Assembly (NCBI RefSeq): GCF_004664715.2
Contig: NC_051071.1
Coordinates: 35,551,030 to 35,615,029 of the forward strand
DNA length: 64,000 nt
Direction: 5' to 3'
From: Peromyscus leucopus
Taxonomy: Eukaryota; Chordata; Mammalia; Rodentia; Cricetidae
Shown: positions 23,791-35,868 of the stretch, piece by piece
Layout of the letters: every line of letters begins with the position of its first letter
Position numbering within the stretch: the stretch's first letter is position 1
Notes under the pieces: model-generated
What the model saw: only the letters and a program-made list of their open reading frames with translations
The model's database searches: none
Told to the model about the DNA's origin: nothing
Made by a program: the position numbers and the translations under genes

Positions 23791-26700
23791 CAGTGTTAAG
23801 AAAGAGGGATGGTATTTTTGAAACTATACAAAACAAAAAAACAAACAAACAGAAACTTACAGTCATCTACTCTTTAAACCACCCCTGAATAAAACTTCAT
23901 AGAAAAGGAATTTAACTGTTTTAGCTTACAAAACCTAAGACAACTACTGCAAAAGTTGTTGATGAGGACTGATCATTTTAACTGTTCATCAAGAACATAA
24001 GAAAATCTAGACCTTTTGTCCAACTCCACATTTGCTGAACTCATGAATTTAATCATGTGTTCTGGAAAAGGAATGCATTGGGGAAATGATAGCCTTCCTA
24101 TGCTAATGAAAAGAAGGGTAAATGTGAACTAAATACTGTGTGAAGGCTGCAATTTGCAAATAGAATTCAGAAAAATACTGACTGGAAGCCTATCATTGCA
24201 TGAGCACTCCAAATCTAAAGAATCTGAAATATCAACTGTCCCAACATCAGAGTACCACCAGAATGCAGAAAATGTTTCAGATATTGGACTTTTAAGGCTT
24301 TATTTTAAGTGAGGCTAAATGAATCTATGTTAATATTCTAAAACCCATGAAGATGTAAAATAGGAAAAACCTGTAGTCTCAAGCATGTTAGATTAATGAT
24401 ATTCCAATTATTTAATTTATTCATCTTGAGGTAACATTAATAACTATTTCTAGATATTATCGTAAGAACAAGACATTTCCTCAGAGTTTTGATAGGATGG
24501 AAATCATAACTTTTTAGATTCTGGTATATCTGTGATATACCAGATAGAGTTTCATCAGCACTGTTTCTGAACCACATTAATCTGGACAGTATAATTGCAT
24601 CTCCCACTGTGCTTCCTATTTGTTCAAAATCAGTAATGCTGCCTTCTTTGAGCTATTGTAAAAACAAATATGACTGAATAACTATTGGACACAATGCTCT
24701 ATAAAATGATGACTTGTTTAATCTCAATGAGTGCTAACTACCAAATTGAATCAGATCAATCAAGATTTGGATCTCCTGAGATTTTATTCAAGTTTTCTCT
24801 GCAAAGCCAGCTATCTGTTCGATATTTCTAGCTGTTGCCTAGTTTGATGAATCTTACTCGCTGTTCTTGCTTCTATCTGTGAAGAATTAGAAGTGGAGTG
24901 ATAGGAACAAGGATAAACAACAGTCTGCTTTGCCATTCCCGTAAACAGTCTTTCATCTTTCATTTGCATTCCAGTTACAAGCCATTGTTTATTTGCATAA
25001 AGACCAAAATAAAAGCTACTAAGAGCTGTATGCAATGAGATGAGAGGAAGATTTGGCATGACTTTGAATCTTTCTGATCAAAGCACTGGGTGTGCATGTG
25101 AGGAGTGCCCAAGAATCTTTGGTTTTGTAAGGAACTAACAATTGGTTGCTTAAGATATTAAAGAGCTTTTATGTAAAGCCATACTACAATGAAGACTAAA
25201 GAAAAAACAAAACAAAACAATGTAACTTGTTTGAAGGTGCCTGATCATTCTAATTTATTATTACATAAGGTTACTAACACTATGAAGGGAAACACCTTGC
25301 AGCAAAGTCTAGGTGGTTTAGAATCATCACATTATGAGGAAACGTCTAGAAGCACATAGCGTTCTACTTCTGCTTTCTCTCACTACCACGGGGAAACTTC
25401 GATCTAATATGAGCATACATTTCCCTGTCTGGTTAGCTGGTACAGTAATTTGATCTTAGTAGTCTTAAAAACAATACATACATTGAAAGCATATATACTA
25501 CATAGCAGTTAGTAACTGTATACGTTTTGTTTTCCTCATATAAATATATCCATAAATTTTACTTGATAAATTCGGAAAATAGATACCTTAAATGATATGT
25601 AAACTTAATTTTTAAAAGGAAAAGTTGAAGGATGGCAGACTGGTATAAGCAGGAGACTGAAATGCTGGTAGTATGAAAATGCAAGACGTACATACTCCAT
25701 CTTTCTAAAGGCATTTTAAAATTTTCCTCTAAAGCTTTCAGTATTAAAAATATAAAGAGGAACATGACCTATATAGTGATTTAAAGTATGCATTACAAGA
25801 AACAAAATAACTCATCGGGTAAAATGAAATTATTCTTTTTATTACCTACTTTATACTTCAGAGTTTGCTAGGGAGATAAGGGACAAAAGGGAATATCCTT
25901 GAAATGAGGGCCTTGCAATCTTCTCCACAGCTCTCTCCACTTTTCTGTCCTTTTACCTGCTCTTCCTTCTGGATCAATGTGGACTGTGCCCTTCTTACTT
26001 TGTTTTCCTTAAACCATCACCACACTCTGGCAGCTACATCTGCATTGATGACCTTGCACCTAGATATAACAGGATTAAAAGATCCCTAACATTTTAATGT
26101 CTACCACCACCGTGGTTTGTCTTTCACTCACAGACCATGAGCATCTCAGATGTTAGCTGGAACTGCCCGTACCTATCATCCCATCCAGAGTCTAAGCTGA
26201 AATGGATAATGACATTTTATGAGGGTATAGAGAAAGAATAAGAGAGTTGTGAGAAACACCTAGTAATCTTAAATCCACAATTCTGACATATCATCTCCGT
26301 TTCCATGTCTTGCCCTCCATCTTGATGAGAGAGCAGCATGTGCATGGGAACTTGCATTCTTCATGAACTTGCCTGAAATCTGTCCATCAGAATGAATCAC
26401 TTGATATAGACAATCAGAACTTGACCTTGTCTATGGGCAAAGAAAAGCAGAAACTTTGATTGTGTGGCAGTATTCAAAGAAAGGACTTTGGCACTAGAAA
26501 ACAAAAGACTTGAAAATAACTTTTCATAAACTTTCTAGCTGTAATGATAAAATCAAAAGTGTAAAACCAGATGTAAATGCATCATGGCTTTCTAAGTTCT
26601 CTCTTTAAACTCCCATAACTGCATTGTGCAAATACCTGGTTGCTTTTCTCTTTATGGTAGAGGAATTTTGCTAAGGCTTTGTGTTCTCTAAGTAGAACCT

Positions 26701-27080
26701 AACTAGGGCTCCTTTCATATGAATTTTGTGTGCTTAGTTAGGTCAGTGATCTAATGATCAGCACCATTCTAAATAAATCCATACTTTAAAAAAGAATTCG
26801 CTCATCTGCAGATCAAGAATGAATACTTCTTATTGGTATTGATTATTTTGACACGTGTGTATGTTTATGTTTCTCTTCTTTGTATATATACTATCTATAT
26901 ATATCATCTTAATATATACAATGTTTTATATATAATATAGAGAATATATTCTTCTTTTACTATATATAAATATACTTCTGCATTTCCTTATGTCCTTATA
27001 ACAGAAAAGTTATTTTTGAATAATAGCTTTAGATATAACACTTAATATATAACATAAATTCTTACAATATTCTTATATTT
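23791..27080. other. Long stretch of mostly single-copy-looking DNA
   Basis: About 3.3 kb in which I recognise no repeat, apart from an 11-bp-stem, 3-base-loop palindrome at 24520-24544 and a TA-rich patch at 26885-26975. Around 24760-25090 the base composition is less skewed and an octamer (ATTTGCAT) is present, which would fit conserved non-coding DNA. No exon is convincing; the 82-codon minus-strand frame at 24811-25059 is unrecognised. Confidence 0.4.
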
Positions 27081-27084
27081 AGGT

Positions 27085-27168
27085 AGAAATATGAATCTCA
27101 TTCTGCAGACAAGAAAATAAAAATGTAGAAGTGTCATGTAAATTGTCAAAGACCAATAATTTTAAATA
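27085..27168 (-). mobile_element. Possible MIR fragment, antisense
   Basis: 'ATCTCATTCTGCAGACAAGAA' followed by 'GTCATGTAAATTGTCAAAGAC' has the MIR core layout reversed, strongly diverged. Confidence 0.45.
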
Positions 27169-27334
27169 TTTTATATTTGAAATAGTGTAAAGATTATAAA
27201 TGTCAAGCTTTACCAAATACTCTTGCTCTGTAATTTTGGATTTTCATTGTAATTTCATTTTGTTTTGTTCTTTTGTTAATGCTTGTGGTAATTGCTTCCA
27301 TATCAGTTTTCAATATGTGAAGTTCTTTGATATG

Positions 27335-27493
27335 ATTGTATCTATGTGCGTTTGTATACACACATGCTACATGGTGTAGGCTTGAAGGTCAGAAGACAAC
27401 TTTCAGGAATCAGCTCCTTCTTTTCATATGGATCAAGGATTAACCTCAGTTCTGCAACAGATGGCTGCACCTGTTTAGCCATCTAGCCAACAC
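27335..27493 (-). mobile_element. B3 SINE, antisense
   Basis: A TG/CA-rich tail region is followed by 'GCTTGAAGGTCAGAAGACAA', 'CTTTCAGGAATCAGCTCCTTC', 'GATCAAGGATTAACCTCAGT' and 'GTTTAGCCATCTAGCCAACAC', the reversed B3 order. About 20-25% diverged by eye. Confidence 0.8.
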
Positions 27494-27599
27494 CTTGTTA
27501 TGATTCAAAGGATCATATATTGTGTGAATAGTATCATATAGTTTTAATACAGTAATGGGCCTCTAAACATATATTATAGTTAATCCTGAATTTATTGTT

Positions 27600-28062
27600 A
27601 ATGCAGTATAGGTGTTATATCCAAAATGGGTCCCCAAATGGCAGTGTTGATGACAATGTTGGAACAGGACTGCCCAGAAAGATTGTGGTTGGGTAAACAG
27701 AATCAATGCTAAATATTCTTCAGGAATCTTCTAAGTCAGGTTTCTGTTTACTATGGAAAACACTACCTCTCTTATCACTCCCCAAAGTCAACTACTTCCA
27801 GCTAGGGTATCTAGGTCCTGATTATTCCAACAGTCTGCATCAGATCAAAGACTCCCACCATGTGTACTATCAGTTTTAATCTGCTTGTTTTCCTGCCAAA
27901 ATGCTTCTCTTTATTCCAGTGAGACAGTCCACCAAATTGATTTCCCAAATAAACTTTTTTCTTTCTACCCACTGACTGGTCCAGGTTGCGAATCTTACTG
28001 CACCTTTGCTTACAGTAGAGACCTAACATTTTAAATAATGGATTAGCCATACTTTTCATATA
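27600..28062 (+). mobile_element. Possible old LTR-like repeat
   Basis: 'AAAATGGGTCCCCAAATGGC', 'GACAATGTTGGAACAGGACTG' and a late AATAAA (27948-27953) followed by 'TTCTTTCTACCCACTGACTG' look like an LTR 3' half with a polyadenylation signal. I cannot name the family and see no TG/CA ends or TSD. The 82-codon minus frame inside is not convincing. Confidence 0.35.
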
Positions 28063-29105
28063 TCATTTGCTAAATCACTTTTAATTTATCAACTCACCTA
28101 CATTATTTATAATTCATTTTCTCTTAATTGAATATTTTCTTGATTGAGTCATGAGTCTATTGCTGCTGCATAATCATTTAAAATTTCAAGGTCTTTGCTT
28201 ATTTTTCATGTTTTTTTTAAAAACTCAGAGATCCCTCTTTTTGATTCTCTGCTCAACTGGTATTCCATTTTTCTTCTAAATTAATAGTCTTAGATATATT
28301 TATCAAGATCACAAAACAGTAAGAAGAAAATTTCAATGTGTTAAATATAAAAGTCACATTTTATTGTATTGTCTTCAATCACAAAACCTTCTGTCTCTTT
28401 ATGCCTAGTGTATATACTTTTTTGTAATCGTGGTTCTCTGACAAACTGCTTTTAAGTTCAGAACCTGCTTTTTCTCTACTCGATCTGTCCCTGGGTCTTG
28501 CTGTTTCTTGTGTAGTCCTTCTTTGCCAGGAAGAGAGGTTTCTCTCCCACAAAGATTAGCTCTTTGCACATTTCCCAAAGGACATTCTGCAGCTTCTTGT
28601 GTTTTATAGGCTCTTATCTCCAGAAATGTAAGATGCTTTCCCATGAGACCTTGCCAGAGAACAATAAAACAGCAGCTTACAATCAAAAGTGCAACTTTTT
28701 TTCACAACTGGAAGTTTGTTTTATAGGAATAACTTAGGTAGTGGGATCTGCCACATGGAAGCATTCTATCAATTTGTCATATTCATGGTATCCACTATCT
28801 GCTAGAAATACTGGTGCTTTAATTTGGTTTTATCATCTTAATTTTTCAGTTCTGGCCCATACATAATTTATTCCTTATTTTTCACAGTAGTTCCAAAATT
28901 TCATTCAAATAGAAAGTGTATTAGTTCAAAAGAATATTATAATTTTTCAAAAACAGGTCTGAAAAATTAAGTTTTATCCCCTTTGCCAATATTTTGCTTT
29001 GTCTTGATTTTTCTTATTTCTCTCATAGACTAGCTGGAGCAGCAGAGGTTAATAAAAGATAGAACTATTCCACCAGAGTTAGGTTTAATCTAATGATAAC
29101 ATGGC
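28063..29105. other. Unannotated stretch
   Basis: No nameable repeat. The 93-codon minus-strand frame at 28405-28686 has no recognised domain; the DNA around it has slightly higher GC and may be single-copy or a decayed repeat. Confidence 0.4.
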
Positions 29106-29109
29106 TTCA

Positions 29110-29262
29110 CTGCAGGAACCATATTGAGTTTCAAGAACACTTTCATAGACATGATCTCATTTGATCTTTTAAGAGCCCAGCAAATTGTACTTTATTTTAC
29201 AGGGGAAATTCTAAGTAAGGCTGAAAAACACTAAATGGTAAGCTCATGATTGACTGTAAGCT
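29110..29262 (-). mobile_element. MIR SINE, antisense
   Basis: 'CATAGACATGATCTCATTTG', 'ATCTTTTAAGAGCCCAGCAA' and 'TTGTACTTTATTTTACAGGG' follow the reversed MIR layout (the 'ATCTCATTTAATCCTC... TTTTACAGATGAGG' side). Mammal-wide and old. Confidence 0.7.
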
Positions 29263-29506
29263 AGTGTAACAACTTGACTTCCCCTGAAGGCTCTTTGTGT
29301 CTCATTACTAAAATAATTCCCAAATGGGACTTGCAGGTAGTAGGCAGTGTCTTTATGGGCTCATATATTCTCACTTGAAACTAGAATGTTTTATTTTTAA
29401 ATCAACTTATCATTCACCTCCAAAACTTATTTATTTTTCTTAGATTGTCAACATGCTTCTTGAACTCTCAGATCTTTCATTCAGCCCTTTATCTGCCCTC
29501 TCCCAT

Positions 29507-29508
<2 letters not shown>

Positions 29509-29557
<49 letters not shown>
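29509..29557 (+). repeat. (CA)n microsatellite
   Basis: About 24 uninterrupted AC units. Likely length-variable. Confidence 0.97.
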
Positions 29558-29558
<1 letters not shown>

Positions 29559-29985
29559 TTGACAGGTCACAGTGATTTTCCTCTTAAGCGATCCTTGGAT
29601 TTCTCTCCCTGTACAGTGCTCTGACTCCCATCACTCTAGGGACTATTCATAGGAACCACAGAACAATCTTCTTTATTAGTCCTTTCTCTCCAAAGATTTT
29701 CTGACCCCAACACAAGAGGTCCAATATTTCTTATACTTGAGCAAAGTCCACTGTGAGCTGTCTCCTTTCTACTTTACTGTAACATCAATGCTTAGTTCCA
29801 GTCTCATGCTCTATAATTAGAAACCATGGTTCCCCAATTTCCATCAGGTCATTTAGTTCAGTCTTGTCTCTAAACTTCCAGTGTCCTGCTCTTTCTGTGA
29901 GAGCAGATACCATAATCCTTCTGTTTCTGTTTGTTTCCTGTAATTCCTCCAGCATCCAGCCTTTACAGTTGCTCTCAACTCTGGG
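29558..29985. other. Unannotated stretch
   Basis: About 430 bases with fairly balanced composition and no recognised repeat, between the (CA)n tract and the ORR1 LTR. Confidence 0.4.
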
Positions 29986-30393
29986 TGTCGTAGTTAGGGT
30001 TACTATTACTGGAATAAAACAGCATGATTAAAAAGCAAGTTAGGGAGGAAAGGGTTTATTTGGCTTACACTTCCACATTGTAGTTCATCATTGAAGGAAT
30101 CCAGGACAGAAACTCAAACGAATGGAAGCCAGAAGGCAAGAGCTGATGCAGAGGCCATGGAAGAATGCTGCTTACTGGCTTGCTCCCCATGGATAGCTTA
30201 TCCTGCTTTCTTATAGAAGTCAGTCTAGGGATGGCCCCACTAACAATGGGCTAGATCCTCCTCGATAAATCACTATTTATGCCTTACAGACTTGCCTACA
30301 GTCCAAACTTATGGAGGCATTCTTTTCAACTGAGACTGCTACCTCTCTGATGACTCTACCTCATGTCAAGTTGACATAAAACTAGGCATAACA
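29986..30393 (-). mobile_element. ORR1 LTR (ERVL-MaLR), antisense
   Basis: Forward reading gives 'TGTCGTAGTTAGGGTTACTAT', 'GGAAAGGGTTTATTTGGCTTAC', 'AGAGCTGATGCAGAGGCCATG', 'TTACTGGCTTGCTCCCCATGG' and 'TCAAGTTGACATAAAACTAGG', the reverse of ORR1. Length 408 bp, both ends present. The 5-bp flanks CTGGG and CTGCA match only at 3 of 5, so the TSD is doubtful. It is older than the sense ORR1 at 17140. Confidence 0.93.
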
Positions 30394-30559
30394 CTGCATG
30401 AAAAACATTTTTTTTTTGGTATTTCTGTGCTGCTGCAAAGTAATTCATATTCACCTATTGCTTGATTTATGCCACTACTTTTTAAGACATATTATTCAAT
30501 GGACTAATATTGTACATTTATATTTTTAACATTAAATTAATATTCAGGTTATTTTGTGG

Positions 30560-30990
30560 CTTGTTTATTTTTTATTGAGAATAGCATATTTTCATAAAAT
30601 ATATTTTGATTTCACCTTCTCTCCCTGAACTCCTCCCAGATCTTCCCTCACCCATGCAAATCTATACTCTTTCTTTCTTTCTCTCTCTCATTAGAATTAA
30701 AAACAGGCATATCATAAATAATAATGATAATAATAATAACATAAAATATAAAGTAAAAATTACACAAACTAGAACAAGACAAAACTAACAGAAAAAAAAA
30801 GAGCCATAAGAAACACACAGGTGTTGAGACACATATATTCGCATATGCAGCAAAACCATGAAAAAAAATTGGAAACCATTATATCTCAGCAAAAGATCTG
30901 TAAGGTTTAAAAAAAAATTGCCCAGACTATCCTACTATTAAAATATAAGTCTTAAAAATTATTACTTTTACCTATTCCTTATTTTGTCAA
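30560..30990 (-). mobile_element. L1 (Lx-type) 3' UTR end, antisense
   Basis: 'GAACTCCTCCCAGATCTTCC', a CT-rich 'TTCTTTCTTTCTCTCTCTC' tract, 'ATTAAAAACAGGCATATCAT', AAT-rich sequence, 'GAGCCATAAGAAACACACAGG' and 'AAAAGATCTGTAAGGTTTAAA' follow the reversed Lx 3' UTR. The same segments recur at 44255-44537, which confirms a shared family. Confidence 0.8.
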
Positions 30991-31071
30991 GAATCTTAGT
31001 CATGTATACATACTGTACACCACGTATTTACTTACCACTTATTTACCTCATTGTGAGAAACTCTGCTCATT

Positions 31072-31073
<2 letters not shown>

Positions 31074-31108
<35 letters not shown>
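31074..31108 (+). repeat. (TA)n microsatellite
   Basis: About 17 TA units, followed by a degenerate TA/TG-rich zone to about 31212. Confidence 0.95.
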
Positions 31109-31110
<2 letters not shown>

Positions 31111-31504
31111 TAATAACTCTACAAATGATGTATGAAAGTATGTACATGTGTACACTCACATATATGCATGCCACATATATACATTTATATATGTGTATAT
31201 AATATAAATTCACATGTTATATTTCTTTCTGTAAAAGTATCCCTTGTTTAAATTTCATGTCTGAAATATTGTAGAAAAAACACACAGCATTAAATATCTG
31301 ACACTAAAGCCTTTGTGTTAGCCAATGAGAAAGTATGAAGTGAACATGAGTTACTTTAGAAAGGTGCAGAGGATGATGTACCTAAATTCTAGTTGTTCTC
31401 TGATAAGGATGGAGGTCAAAATTAAAGTTTCTACTGTGCCCCTCCCCACATATATAGGGGAATAAGTGATTTTAAGAGTCTCTGAAAGCAAAACCATAGA
31501 AAAT

Positions 31505-31823
31505 CTCCTCAGTATCTGAGGACATAATTCAATCAGTAAACAGTTTGTTACACAAGCTTGAGTACCCAACTTTGACACCCAGAACCCATGCAAACAATGT
31601 GGATATGGTAACACCAACTTTACATTTCAGTGCTGGGAGGCAGAGTCAAGAGGATCCCTGGGATTAGCAGTCTTGTCAGCCTATCCCAATCAGGTGAACT
31701 CCTGGTCTCAGTGAGACACACTGACTCTAAAAACAGTGTCCATGGCTCATAAGGAATGATGTCTGGCTTGGTCTTTGACCTGAACAAACACATTTGTACA
31801 CATGTACTATTCCCCATGATCAT

Positions 31824-31856
<33 letters not shown>
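31505..31856 (+). mobile_element. B4 SINE, sense, ending in (CA)n
   Basis: The ID-like left part ('CAGTAAACAGTTTGTTACAC ... CACCCAGAACCCATG') is joined to a B1-like right part ('AGTGCTGGGAGGCAGAGTCAA', 'GAGGATCCCTGGGATTAGCA', 'CTCCTGGTCTCAGTGAGACA') and a CA-rich tail. The tail has grown into a (CA)n tract at 31825-31856. This ID+B1 fusion layout is that of rodent B4. The 83-codon minus frame here is its reverse translation. Confidence 0.88.
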
Positions 31857-33480
31857 AGACTCATGTAGCACATAAAATCTGTACAGTAGTTAAAATATAA
31901 TAATTTCTGGCCAATACAGCATGCAATTTAATACTATGCAACAGTATATTGATTGAGGAATTTCAAAAGGGGATTAAGCAGGTAGGGGTGATTCAAATTA
32001 TTTCCACTTTGCAGAAATGTCTCATGAATGCAAAACTATAAAGAGCTAAATCATTTAACTTCTAGAAAAATTATTGTGTTTGGAGCTGTGTTGTGAACAC
32101 ATTTTCACCAATTGTTAAAGATTTATAGGCTTCTTATACATGTTAAAGTTTTTTTAAATAACTCCCTTAGAAACAATTACAATTTGATAACTATAGAAAT
32201 AAATATGCACATGCACAAAACAATGAATATATGTATACCTATTCATGATTATTATCTACATATAATTCCATGCATTTTATTAGTAAATCTATTCATATGT
32301 AAAGGATGTGCATGCACATATATATATATACGTATGCATATGTACTTATACATATATTTCTGTCACATGGAGTAAAGATATATTACACTCCCATTAAGTT
32401 AACTGTTGATTTTCAGACCCCAGGACTTGAATGATTTAATAGAACATTTTACTTAAAGTAAATGATCCTATATATTCTCTTTCCTGAAATTATTTATAGA
32501 ATACTATGTATTTTAAATGTATATCATTTCTAACTTTTAATCTTATTACTAACATAGTTTCTCTTCAGTTTGATGTAACATGTACCACACCCTGTCCCTT
32601 TTTTTTTTCTTCTTAATTTCAAATCTGTGGAATGGGGTTTTATGTTCAGAAGAATGAGGCTGATGCTCTTAACTGTCATTTTCATGTAAATTGGTACCTT
32701 TACAAACAATATTTTTTTCCCAAGGCCAGCATTCTGCATATTAAATGTCACTTTTCCTAAGTGGAGATTCTAACTGAATGTGAATGCCAAATGTCTCATC
32801 TGCTAATTAATGGCATCTACAGATTCCAAGGCTAGAATTCCCTTTGATTTATTTCATGTTCAGGCTTAAACTGTTCTTTAGGGAAGCAAGTATCCTCAAT
32901 TCATCAGTCCTAATAAAGCTCAATGTATTCAAATCTCTGGTAAGACTGGGGCATCTCATATTTAAAACACAGTGATTATTCCTAATCCTTGTTAAGAGAA
33001 TCAGTCTAAGCACTGCACTACTGACTCTTGAATATGTACATAACAGGGAGGGCCCCTCTCCTCATCCTGGAGTGCTCACATTGCAATAAGGCTAGCTTTA
33101 GGTGCCAGGCTTGTGCCAAAATCATAAAAATACAAGTGCAGCACTCAGCACTTTGTGAAGCACACACTACTGAGTCCCATCTCCTGACATCTTGAGTCAT
33201 TTTGTGGAGGGTGAGACCACACTTCATCCTAGCAAATACCAAGCAGATACTGGTCCTACTGTCCTAGCACTGCATTTACACTTCCAGTAGCAAACCAACT
33301 TCTTAGGAAATCTGTGACTTGACATTTGTCCCTTGGTCTCTTCCAGTTTAAATTTTCCACCTTCTTTGCAGTTTGCAGCTGAGCAATGGGAAAGTAAACC
33401 TGGACAGTAATCAGATTAAATGGTAACTGAACAAATACCAAATACTGAACAAATCCCATCAGTCTTTATTCCTTTAATAG
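31857..33480. other. Unannotated stretch, part likely single-copy
   Basis: AT/TG-rich to about 32350, then better-balanced composition. 32740-32960 contains homeodomain-like TAATTA and no repeat and is a candidate conserved element. 33000-33480 also lacks known repeats; two minus-strand frames (74 and 67 codons) are unrecognised. Confidence 0.4.
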
Positions 33481-33489
33481 CCAATACTG

Positions 33490-33772
33490 AGACAAGTATT
33501 CATACACAATAACTATAAGTAGCTAAAGAACAGTAACATGTCTAGTGTTGTTTTCCTTGTTCAGTTCACTTTTAGGCAACCGTGTTGGTGAGATTTTATG
33601 GAAGTAGCTTCTGACATAACTAGGATACACAATCTCACAACAAACACCCTGATCCTCTGGCCTTATAATCTTTCTACTCCCCTTCCAAAACATTTCCTGA
33701 GCCTTAAGTGAAGGACTTGTTTGGTATGCCTGGGATCTAATGTTATCTCCAGGAGCCATAGGCCACATTTAA
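33490..33772 (-). mobile_element. L1 3' UTR fragment, antisense
   Basis: 'GTGAGATTTTATGGAAGTAG', 'ACACAATCTCACAACAAACAC', 'CTGATCCTCTGGCCTTATAA' and 'TCCTGAGCCTTAAGTGAAGG' are the reversed middle of a muroid L1 3' UTR. The same module occurs in sense at about 34470-34690 in the next L1, so the two copies lie inverted within 1 kb. Confidence 0.85.
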
Positions 33773-33773
33773 A

Positions 33774-33775
<2 letters not shown>

Positions 33776-33806
<31 letters not shown>

Positions 33807-33807
33807 A
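33776..33807 (+). repeat. (CAA)n microsatellite
   Basis: About ten CAA units directly at the edge of the antisense L1 fragment. Confidence 0.97.
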
Positions 33808-34019
33808 CTATCAGTCAAAAGAAACTGCTTTTTGAGTTGTCAATTCTAGCAGTCCACGCAATATCAACTATTTCTCCTGTCTGGTTTTCTGGATACCATG
33901 TACTTTGGACACAGAACTCAGAGGATTCAAGCTGGAAGTGACCTGAAGACATCCTCCTTAGGACTAGCTTTCACAGTATCAGAAGGTTCTGTGCAAGCTT
34001 CCAAAGGAGAAAAACAATC

Positions 34020-35175
34020 AATAGTCCTGCGCAGATGTGCTACCTATGAACGACAATGAAAAGCATGACAAGATATCCCTGAAGGTTCAATTGTGTCACT
34101 CACACCTTACTGGTAACCAAGAATGTGCTGATGGCACAAAAGGTCTACTCAACAGGACAGAAATCATTCCAGGTACTGGAAACCTAGCCGACCCCCTGAG
34201 ATTAGTAAGGTCATGGATCTTAAAGGAGATCCAACTGCCACCACTATTCTAGACCAGTGTAATTCCTAACTGCATGCTAAATATTTATCACTATGCTCAC
34301 AGGTAAGTATAGCGCTCTCTTTCCAGTAGACGAAGACTATCATAGGAATCTCTAATTCATCAGTATGCAGTGACAAATTGATCATGGGTTGCATAGCCCT
34401 AACTGGGGCTGCTACATCATAAGTGCTGCTCCTATGACCCAGGGAACATTGAGAAAAACAGACAGAAAGATTTTAAGAACCAGAAGACCAGGAAGTGTGC
34501 TGGGAGATTGTGTCTCCTAGACAGGACAAGAAAGCTTCGCTTATGTTGCCACAATAATATGGATCCCTAAACAATGTGCAATATAAATAGACATGATATT
34601 ATGAAAGGGGAAATCTCACAGAGCTCCATTCCTAAACAAAAAACTATAGGCAATTAATAACTGCTGAGAGAAGGAGAATTAGTCTTCTGTAGGGATGAGC
34701 CCTATTGGCTCTGAAATCATAAACACAGAAGTAATACTAAGCAGACTCAGCAGGTGGTATTTATGTATTTATGCACATATGTATATTGAAATATATATCG
34801 CTTTGTATATATACACACACATATATACACTGTATGTTGTTATACATGTAATGGCAATAGAATATATATTATATATGTATAGCTATAGATATGTTATATA
34901 TATAACTATAAAAAGAAATAGAGGCCAAATACTTGAGAAAGAATAAGGGAAGTCATGGGAACAATTGGAGTGAGAAGACATTGGAGGAAGAAAAGAAAAG
35001 AGGGAAATGATATTGCTATACTTCAATTATTATCCCTCAGTAGCCTGTTTGTTTTCTAATAAGAAACAGAAAGAGAGTGGATCTGGATGGGACAAGAGAT
35101 GGGGAGGAGCTTGGAAGAGTAGATGAAAGGAATATGTGAGAAAAAAATCTATTTCAATAAAAGGAAATAAATACA
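34020..35175 (+). mobile_element. L1 3' UTR, sense, about 1.15 kb
   Basis: Ordered marks: 'CACACCTTACTGGTAACCAAG', 'AGGACAGAAATCATTCCAGG', 'CTGCATGCTAAATATTTATC', 'TGATCATGGGTTGCATAGCC', 'GGGAGATTGTGTCTCCTAGAC', 'AAAAACTATAGGCAATTAA', a TA/TG-rich patch 34780-34900, and a purine-rich end with AATAAA-like tail (35148-35175). This is the 3' UTR of an older muroid L1; the ORF2 part is absent. A second purine-rich module (35050-35160) resembles the end of the L1 at 46845-47640. Divergence is considerable. Confidence 0.8.
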
Positions 35176-35758
35176 AAATATACTTTATAAGCATCATCAA
35201 ATATTGCAAACTGTAATGTGTAAGCTCAAGTTACTTCCAACTGGAGTCTGAAAAGAAAAAAAAATACTAACAAAAAACCCAGAGATATCTCAGAAATTGT
35301 TACTAATTTGTTTAAAAAGTAAAAAGCTTTTCACTTGGCAGACATTCTTTATTTCCATGAAAAACATAAAAAGTTGCTACAGTAATCACATTTAGCAGGA
35401 AATGTATGTATTTTAGAGCAACCAAGGTGTGTATGCCCAGTGTTTCTATCACACATATACAGCACATGACACAGACATGTGGAGAAATGAGGCCATTCAA
35501 ACAGGATGAAGTTCCAAATAGCTCTTTGTAGGCTACAGTACTCCAAGTGCAAGATTCTAAGGAGAGCAGACAGTGAACATTCAAACCAATCAAACACCCC
35601 ATTAAGAAAGGTTCAAAATTAAAGGGCGTTATGACAACCTTTTGTGAAACACTAACAGAAGAAGAAATTTTACCAAGTGGCTATAAGCTGTTGCAAACAA
35701 AGAAAAAACAAACAAAAAAGTGAAATTATGAACATATGCCGTGAAACAAAACCAAACA
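35176..35758. other. Unannotated stretch
   Basis: No named repeat. Two overlapping minus-strand frames (96 and 82 codons at 35312-35602) show no recognised domain. Could be single-copy. Confidence 0.4.
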
Positions 35759-35868
35759 AAGGCTTACTGTGGTGATGCACACTTGAAGTCTCAGGACTCA
35801 GAAGACAGAGGCAGGAGCATCACTAATTTTAAGCCAACTTGGAGTGCAGAGCAAGATCCTGTCCTCCT
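35759..35868 (+). mobile_element. Old B1-related SINE, sense
   Basis: 'GTGGTGATGCACACTTGAAG', 'CAGAAGACAGAGGCAGGAGC', 'AAGCCAACTTGGAGTGCAGA' and 'GCAAGATCCTGTCCTCC' follow a 7SL-derived monomer. Very diverged; PB1 or RSINE1 type. Confidence 0.7.

Noticed and set aside
24520..24544. 11-bp stem with 3-base loop (TCTGGTATATC/GATATACCAGA)
   Set aside because: Short AT-rich palindromes of this size are expected in 64 kb of AT-rich DNA.
27600..28062. Full LTR with polyadenylation signal
   Set aside because: AATAAA is present but no TG/CA ends, TSD or nameable family; kept only as a low-confidence entry.
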